Assembly: GCA_014898425.1 (NCBI GenBank) | Contig: RCSZ01000012.1 | Coordinates: forward strand, 1,488,001-1,552,000 | Source of the DNA: Botryotinia globosa | Lineage: Eukaryota > Ascomycota > Leotiomycetes > Helotiales > Sclerotiniaceae | Length of the DNA: 64,000 bases | Direction of reading: 5' to 3' | In this document: positions 57,112-64,000 of the stretch, piece by piece | How the letters are laid out: each line of letters begins with the position of its first letter | Position numbering within the stretch: the stretch's first letter is position 1 | Notes under the pieces: generated by a model | Told to the model about the DNA's origin: nothing | What the model saw: only the letters and a program-made list of their open reading frames with translations | Databases searched by the model: none | Made by a program: the position numbers and the translations under genes

Positions 57112-58974
57112 ATGGCTGGACCTTCTCCCTCACCATACAAAACTCGATCGCGAGGTCAACGATCCAAAAAAGCTATGTCTGAGAGTGATTCAATAGCTAC
57201 TCCTACCATGCCAACAGCCAGACGTATGAGTGGAAATCAACCTACGTATCCATTGGCCTCTATACTTTGGTCTGCGCGTAGTTCAACATCGCAATGGGTG
57301 GTACTGCCTCTAATATTGATGGCCGTAGGTCTGTTTAGATGGGCTGCTGGACTTTGGGGATATTCTGGTACGTTTGTAAATTCTGCCCACTACTCTGAGC
57401 TCTGCCACTGACTCTTTATGGCAGGATTTCAAAGTCCACCGATGCATGGCGATTATGAAGCTCAGAGACACTGGATGGAGATTACAACGCAACTTCCGAT
57501 TTCACAATGGTACTTCCATGATCTTGAATGGTGGGGATTGGACTATCCGCCCTTAACCGCATATCACAGTTGGGTTCTTGGAAAGATTGGAGGATTTATA
57601 AACCCCTCGTGGTTCGCCTTATATACGTCGCGAGGACTGGATGATCCAACAATGAAGGTTTTTATGAGAGCTACAGTTATCATTTCCGAATACTTAGTGT
57701 TCGTACCTGCAGCGGTCATCTTCGTTCGACGATTAAGCAAGCTTCAAGCTGTAAATATATGGACAGCATCAATTGCTCTGACAGCGATACTTATGCAACC
57801 TGGATCGATCCTCATCGACCACGCGCATTTTCAATACAATACAGTAATGCTTGGATTGGTTCTGGCTAGCATGTCTAGTGTACTAGCTGGCAGATACATG
57901 TGGAGCTGTGTGTTTTTTGTCATGGCATTGGGATTCAAGCAGATGGCCCTATATTATGCTCCTGCTATGTTTGCATACCTACTGGGAGTCTGTATATTCC
58001 CCATCAATATTCCTAGGTTTTTAGGCATCGCGATTGTTACTTTGGTATCATTTGCGGCCCTATTTCTGCCCCTGTTCTTGGGTGCTCTCTACGAGAAAAG
58101 TCAAGGTATCAGTGCCAGACCAGAGCTTGATGGTTTTGCAGCACCATTACCCATTCTTAGTCATCTTTCTTACAAACTTAATTATCGCGCTTGGTATTAT
58201 CCCATCATACAGCAAAGTGCACAGGTCATATACCGAGTGTTCCCTTTTGCGCGAGGCCTTTTTGAAGACAAGGTGGCCAACTTCTGGTGCGCGTTAAATG
58301 TTGCTATCAAACTCCGAAACTTTGATCAGGGTCTTCTTCAGAAAGCTTCACTACTTATCACTTTAGCATCCATCACTCCTCCATGCTTGATTATCTTCTT
58401 CAAACCACGAAAGGATTTATTGCCCTTGGCCTTGGCAACATCAGCGTGGGGATTCTTCCTATTCAGTTTCCAGGTACATGAGAAAAGCGTCTTGTTACCT
58501 CTAATGCCAATGACTGTGATGCTGGCTGGTCGAGGAGGACTTAGCAAAGGAACTCGATCATGGATAGCATTTGCCAATGTTCTTGGTGCTTTTACAATGT
58601 TTCCATTATTGCAAAGAGTAGAGTTGCGTGTTCCTTACTTCGTTCTGGTTCTCTTGTGGCTATACCTTCTTGGGCTTCCACCCTTTTCTTTTGAAGTGTA
58701 TGCGCAGCATAATGATGGCAATTGGATAGGATTCGGAACTACATTGATACATACGCTCTTTTATCAGGCAATGGTTGCTTGGCATTTGGGAGAGATTTTC
58801 TGGACGCCACCTGCTCCTTTCCCTGATTTTTGGGTTGTCATGAATGTCGCAGTTGGAGTTTCTGGGTTTGGTATATGTTATCTATGGTGTCTATGGTCCT
58901 TGGCTGTCGAAAGTGGTCTTCTACAGTCCTCGAAGATGGAAAAGATAAAGGCGAAAGCGAAGAAGGTTCAGTGA
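57112..58974 (+). CDS. alg6: ALG6 dolichyl-P-Glc:Man9GlcNAc2-PP-dolichol alpha-1,3-glucosyltransferase
   Basis: Exons 57112-57367 and 57425-58974 encode 601 residues, with a 57 bp intron (donor GTACGT, branch CTGAC, acceptor GGCAG). Adds the first glucose to the lipid-linked oligosaccharide for N-glycosylation in the ER membrane. The motifs HGDYEAQRHWMEIT and DLEWWGLDYPPLTAYHSW just after the first membrane segment are diagnostic of ALG6/ALG8, and the fit to ALG6 is best. IDHAHFQYN follows in a lumenal loop. About eleven hydrophobic segments are visible, then a Lys-rich cytosolic tail (KMEKIKAKAKKVQ). The N-terminal 50 residues are a Ser/Arg-rich cytosolic head. Confidence 0.96.
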
Positions 58975-59896
58975 TCGATTTTAAAGGTGTGCCATATACC
59001 CATATACAACATTAGATTTTTGTCAGTTTTATAACATGTTATGTACTTCATTGGTCAAAGATTACGCAGTCACACCACTTCCACCACGTTTTCCGCGCGA
59101 ATCTCAATCAAGAAATTAGGCAATACGAGAGATGTAAGCAGGCAAGGGGGCCCCTCAGGGGTCAATTCGGTCAATGCGTAAGGCTTCTGGAAGTTTGGTT
59201 ACCATTGGCACGGTTACCGACAAGCATCGGCCATAAGCCTGGATTCCGTCAATCAATGATTCCAGCCCCCATTCTTTCCCTGCAGAATTCTACAAGTGGA
59301 GGCTGCGTCCGATATCGATTTTTTCTGAATTTCCCTAGTTAGGAATGGTATTTCTAAAGATATGAACCTCCTTGTGGATAAATTACATACATGGTACATT
59401 GCTAACATCGGGTACTCTTTTTTTCTTTGCGGGTTACTTACGTGATGGATGAATGCAACCGACACAACCGCCTCAGAACTTCCGCGCTTTTTGAAGCACT
59501 TGCTATGGATGACCCCAAGATAAACGTGGATTATAATGCCCAAAAATCTCCCATAGCTACCGGTTAATACACCGCTGTACTCTATGCCAAGTTCATTCAG
59601 TCAATACTACGTGAAAATTTAGAAAGATTTGCAAGATTTGCCAGGCTGTTCTCTTACTCAGCCGCACACTATTACTGCTCTCACAATACTGTCCCAAGTT
59701 ATCTTTTTATGGGGGCTGGCTTCGCTGGTCGGTTCTTGATATGGACAACCACCCCGCATGTAAGTAAGATTTCCACCTGATTTCTGTACTGGTACACCCT
59801 TTTCACATTCTCTATTCTTTGTTTTGTTCTTCTTGCAGCATGATAAGGTTCGTTCTTTACAAATCGTATTAATTAATTGACGATTTAACGTTCAAA
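58975..59896. other. Intergenic
   Basis: 3' flank of ALG6 and promoter of the cupredoxin gene. The minus-strand frame at 59253-59543 is not supported. Confidence 0.65.
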
Positions 59897-61552
59897 ATGA
59901 TGCTGTCGAGGCTATTCGCTCTGTTAGGGCTATCAATCCTTGCTTCGGTCCGGGCTGAAAGTTCTAGTACGGAGAGTTCAATTGCGGATAGTTCTTCCAC
60001 GGCTTCAGCGTCAAAAACAAGCTTTGTTTCATCTGCATCCACCACAAGTTCATCCACAAGTTCATCGATAAGCGCTTCGAAGACTGCTGCTACGACGCAT
60101 GTTGTATCGGTTGGTGCAGTAAGTTGATCTTGCGATTGTAATTGTGCTACAATTGAATATTAATGACTATCAGGATGGCCTCAATTACAATCCTAAAGAA
60201 TTGACGGCGGATGTTGGAGATATTATTGGTAGGTCATTATGTTCAACATCGCATTTATGTTTGACTAACGGGCCTCTGTAGAATTTCGCTTTTATCCATT
60301 GAATCATTCTGTGGCGAGAGCAGAATACAAACGTAATTTGCCCCGAATCTTCTGTTCATAGGCAATAGTTAATTTCAACCTTACAGAACCATGTATACCA
60401 TACGAAGACACTGGGGCAGGAAAGATTGGATTTTGGAGTGGTTTCGAACCTACTGCTATTGTCTCGAATAATGTTAGACGCTCTCTATTTCCTTTAGATC
60501 GACCAAAAGATGCTGACAAGTCTTAACTAGCCGCCTATATTTAACTTACGTATTAACGACACAGAACCTATATTCTTCTATTGTTCGGCTCCTGGTGCTT
60601 GTCAAGAGGGTATGGTCGGGGTTATAAATGCCAATGCTACGCAAACCTTCGATGTTCAGTTTGCGTATGCTGAAAATGCAACGATGGAGTTCTCTCCCAA
60701 TGAATATTTTCCCTTAGAAACCGCAAAAGCCGTCGCTTCTGGCTCCTCCCATAAATCATTACCGGCAGGCGCCATTGCCGGTATCGTCGTTGGTGCAGTC
60801 GCTGTGATAGCTCTAGCAGGTGCTCTATTCTACATGTGCGGTCGCCACCGAACCATGAAAGAAGTATTTCACAATGGACCATCGACCGGGCCTCCAGCTA
60901 GCAGCAACCCTTACGATGATACTCATAACTCGTATATGTCGCAAGGCGGCCGTACAGTGTCCGAAGCCAATTATCCAAATATTTCCAAGTTCGCATCTGG
61001 TCTTTCAGGCTTAGATACTGCATCTGGACGCTTTTCGCCTCACCACGGTACTTACACGGATCCCGACACGAATAGTTTTAGAAGCCGAAGTCCGCCGATT
61101 GATGAAGTGGGTATGCAGACGGTTCGAAATGGCCAGTATCAAAGTGTATCGGTTGGAAGTCCGATGGGAAGTCCTGGATTCCCTAGCCCGGCGCATAATC
61201 ACGAGTCGCATTTAAGTTCTCAGGGGTATGGAGGACGAACATTGAGTGAGATGGATGATAGGAGTGCACAAGACGCTTTGAGGTATGGTTTTTTCTACTG
61301 TTGTTTTTTCCTACAATTCATGTTTGGAAACAATGTGAAAAGCGCGTATGCTGATCAGTCTATTGCAGATTACAAGAAAAAGAAAGGCAAAACCAAGGAC
61401 AGGGCCCAATCGAGCTCCCGGCTCCAAGCAGAAGCGCGAGTATGACCGCAGGCGCACCTTCCCCGGAAAGAGAAAGGCCGTTTTCGTATACAGATAGCGA
61501 GAGTGGGTATGCAGGAATGATGAGGAACGAAGTGGGTAAAGGCTACCGATGA
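59897..61552 (+). CDS. Extracellular serine-rich cupredoxin-domain membrane protein
   Basis: Six exons, 59897-60118, 60174-60228, 60282-60332, 60387-60472, 60531-61282 and 61369-61552, encode 449 residues; all phases join. It begins with a signal peptide (cleavage near SVRA|ESS) and a Ser/Thr-rich stalk. The cupredoxin domain (DGLNYNPKELTADVGDIIEF, FYPLNHSVARAEY, FYCSAPGACQEGMVGVIN) follows. A membrane helix (AIAGIVVGAVAVIALAGALF) leads to a disordered cytosolic tail ending GKGYR. The domain family usually shows His-Cys before the Met ligand, but here the motif reads GACQEGM, so one copper-ligand His appears lost. Fungal proteins of this type sit at the cell surface or wall; copper binding is doubtful. 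The intron donors include GTTAGA and GTAGGT, weaker than average. Confidence 0.9.
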
Positions 61553-63769
61553 GGACTTTTAACGGATATTAAGGATGGAGTTTCATGGAGGAAAGGTATT
61601 GTCAATTCACTTCGCAGGATTAGGATTGGGAGGGAGGAAAAGCTTGGTGCGCTCGTGCTCGTGCTCGGGGCGAGACGGCTGAGGTTCATTCATGATTTTG
61701 TTTGATTTGATTTGATTTGATACCACACTCTTTGGAATTAATGCACGTACTTATTAATTAAATGTATACAGAATGGAAGGAGGCTTGATTATAGTAATTC
61801 ATGAATTTTTCACAAACCGACACAGCAATGCAATGAATGGTATGTTTTTTTTGGTCCTCGTTCTCCATCATCTCTTCAATTATTCCACCTATATTAGTCA
61901 CTCTGTTCATTTCAAGCTCCCATACTTCTCCTGGCTGGTAAGCTTAGTACCACATATCTCCATGAGGCTCCAAACTGCAGCGCAGCGTCTCGGCATAATG
62001 CTAAAGGTTACACAAATTCATCGTGTGTTTATGTCGTGCACTGATTACAGAGAAACGGGTTTCCACGGGTAATCATCATACGGTATACTGCGGAGATAGC
62101 GGTTGTGGATGTTTCAGTTGATGTTGTGTTACGCGTGCTGCGTTGTGTTTGGGACGTGTGGATGGTGATGAGTAGATGACAAGTAGATGATGGGTATAGA
62201 ATCATAGATGGACATTGGTATTGTGTTTGTGTTTGGTGAAAATGCGGAATGTGGTGAGTAGAGGACGGTGAATTTAATTAGGGATTATTGGGTAATGTTA
62301 GTTGGTTGGTTAGTTGGTTGGTTAGTTGGTTGGTTAGTTGGTTGGTCAGGTTGGTTGATGTTGGTTTTGGTGTTCCGGAAATTGATTCGCCGTAGGTGCG
62401 GAGGCGTAGTTATGGGTAATTGCTTCGGTAAATGGTAATCTCTCTCTTTTGATCAGGTAAAGGTGTCGCCGTTGGATATTCTGCTGCTCTTCTTTATTAA
62501 TCGGCCTGTTTTACTATTTTGGGGAGGAAAGGCATTTTGGACGTTCCCAGTGGTTTGCCGGAGCATGTCTGTTGGGCTATTTCCTCGTACGAATCCGAAC
62601 TACCTGAAAACCAATTTTCTCTCTTCCATCATTTGTTTTTTCCATAATTCATTTAGACAGAAAGAAGATGCCCACACACTTCGGAAAGTAAGACGCTCTG
62701 CCTAGAAGTCGGTACGGCTAGATTTGTGGGAATTTTAACCACACTGCCGCCCTTTTATAGCTCATTTATTGCTGATTTTGAATTGCTACATCGCTGTAAA
62801 TATTTTCACACAGTACCGCTTGGTTCTGGCAGCCGCTTCGTATAATATTGGAAAGTTTGCTGAACTTCGAGATAGTTCTGGAGATAAATGCACAAGCTTG
62901 CTCCCGCAGCAGTTTTTGGACTAGTCGTCCCTTTTCAGGTCTTTGGCCTCTTTCTCGGCATTTTCTGGACAATATCCATCAGAACTGTACGATAAAGCCT
63001 CCAGTAAACAAGGATTCTCGATGGGGAAGAAAATTCCCTTCTACCGTGTGTTGAATGAAGGGTCGAGTAATTCTTCCTTGCTGGCTGTCGGTTCATGACC
63101 TGGTGATCATTCATCAGCTTGAAATGATGCCTGAGAAGTTACCTCATTCATAAGCGTTTTTTCATCGCACGGGACACATCTTACTCGAAAAATTGGAAGT
63201 ATCTCAACATCGAAGATCATGAAGGCAAGATTTCGGAGGCTCGTGAACATGAGTTGATCAGAAACTTAAACTTGATCAAGGCTTAAGAGCCATTATCTCG
63301 AGGGCTTCGAAGCTTCTCTGAAGGATTCATTATGCGACAAGCAATCGAACCAAATGTTTCAATCAACATCAAAATCAAATGACAGGTACTTGGATTGATT
63401 ATGGAGATTTGAACTCTGGGAAGCGTTTCACCTGCACCCACTGTTTCTGGTAAGGATCTGATGACTAATCAACCCACAATCAGGGATGCCGGAGCATCAA
63501 AATGTTTATTTCAACATCACTTTCATTACGATCATATGTAAAGCTGGCAGCTTTTCAAATTCACGCACATTTACATATCACTCGTGGATAAATCTCGAGA
63601 AGGGGTTTCATGTTCTTGTTTCATTAAATTAATTCTATTCAGAGTGTCTTTCTGATAGCTGTTGTCGATGAACTTTGTCCTTGCGTCTAACTTGGCAAAC
63701 TTTTGTGAACATTATTCCCTTCATAATGTGAAGATTCCAATGCTCTGGATGCTTTCTTATTTGTTCCTC
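61553..63769. other. Intergenic
   Basis: 2.2 kb without a supportable gene. It contains TTTGA repeats near 61705-61722 and a GTTGGTTGGTTA-type repeat at 62300-62347. Short frames at 61773, 62463 and 62848 have no signature. Confidence 0.65.
62300..62347. repeat. 12 bp TTGG-rich tandem repeat
   Basis: Unit AGTTGGTTGGTT repeated four times. Confidence 0.85.
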
Positions 63770-64000
63770 TCAGACGGTTGGTGGAGGGACCTGATTTGGT
63801 GAAGCAACAGGAACAATCTCGAAGAGTAAACAAAGTGTGTGATCAGGATAGTCATCTGTGTTTGTACTGCTGACGTCAAGGGCCTCTTCTCCATACGTCC
63901 AAATGGTTATACTGTTAACCTTCTTCACACCCAGACCAGTTACTATATCTTTGTGTTGGTTGAGTAGAAAACCGATACCAGCACCATTCTTGCTTCCAAG
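63770..64000 (-). CDS. 3' end of an unidentified gene (runs off the window)
   Basis: On the minus strand the frame is open from the right edge (codon 64000-63998) to TGA at 63770-63772, 76 residues. It reads GAGIGFLLNQHKDIVTGLGV, then INTIWTYG-like sequence (ITIWTYGEEALDVS), LCLLFEIVPVAS, and ends PPPTV. The mix of beta-strand-like segments looks like a real globular protein C-terminus. The start and any further exons lie outside the window, so I cannot name it. Confidence 0.6.
   Translation of the reverse strand, partial: LGSKNGAGIGFLLNQHKDIVTGLGVKKVNSITIWTYGEEALDVSSTNTDDYPDHTLCLLFEIVPVASPNQVPPPTV

Overview
The window looks like nuclear DNA of a filamentous ascomycete, probably Leotiomycetes of the Botrytis/Sclerotinia type. 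The evidence is many 46-92 bp introns with GTAAGT/GTATGT-like donors and CTRAY branch points, AT-rich intergenic DNA rich in microsatellites, and a gene complement of fungal housekeeping genes (RPB7, ALG6, MPO1) plus fungal-specific families (HeLo-like/ankyrin, serine-rich cupredoxin, amidoligase). The species is inferred, not proven. Many single open frames run through in-frame introns or stop at an intron, so I give exon coordinates wherever I could rebuild a gene.

Layout. 1-2.4 kb: 5'-truncated unknown membrane-associated gene. 2.4-4.9 kb: AT-rich spacer with a 509 bp TA-flanked inverted-repeat element. 4.9-7.5 kb: C2H2 zinc-finger regulator (minus), followed by about 5.9 kb of gene-poor, repeat-dotted DNA upstream of it. 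13.5-14.1 kb: small secreted lysozyme-like protein. 14.1-17.3 kb: spacer with minisatellites and a second TA-flanked element. 17.3-23.6 kb: 2061-residue disordered protein with an 18 bp coding minisatellite. 24.1-26.1 kb: HeLo-like/ankyrin protein. 26.9-28.1 kb: Arg/Glu-rich coiled-coil protein (minus). 28.7-30.5 kb: peroxisomal ThDP-dependent acyl-CoA lyase (minus). 30.9-31.9 kb: SH3BGR/thioredoxin-fold protein with an in-frame TGA. 32.7-36.4 kb: amidoligase fused to a UBA-like and a candidate cysteine-peptidase domain. 37.7-38.7 kb: charged coiled-coil protein (minus). 39.9-40.5 kb: RPB7 (minus). 41.7-42.4 kb: MPO1.

43.3-54.1 kb is the most unusual part. Six neighbouring genes (one minus, five plus) share an N-terminal C-x-H ... 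C-x-x-C signature but little else. Two of them (45.6 and 48.4 kb) are clearly paralogous. They look like a tandemly expanded, fast-diverging family of small putative zinc-binding proteins, GC-rich in coding sequence and set in AT-rich spacers.

57.1-59.0 kb: ALG6. 59.9-61.6 kb: six-exon extracellular serine-rich cupredoxin membrane protein. 63.8-64.0 kb: 3' end of an unidentified gene running off the right edge.

Links between genes are limited. MPO1 and the ThDP lyase could both act on 2-hydroxy fatty acids (alpha-oxidation), and the amidoligase fusion suggests a self-contained conjugation/deconjugation protein. I saw no tRNA, rRNA or CRISPR.
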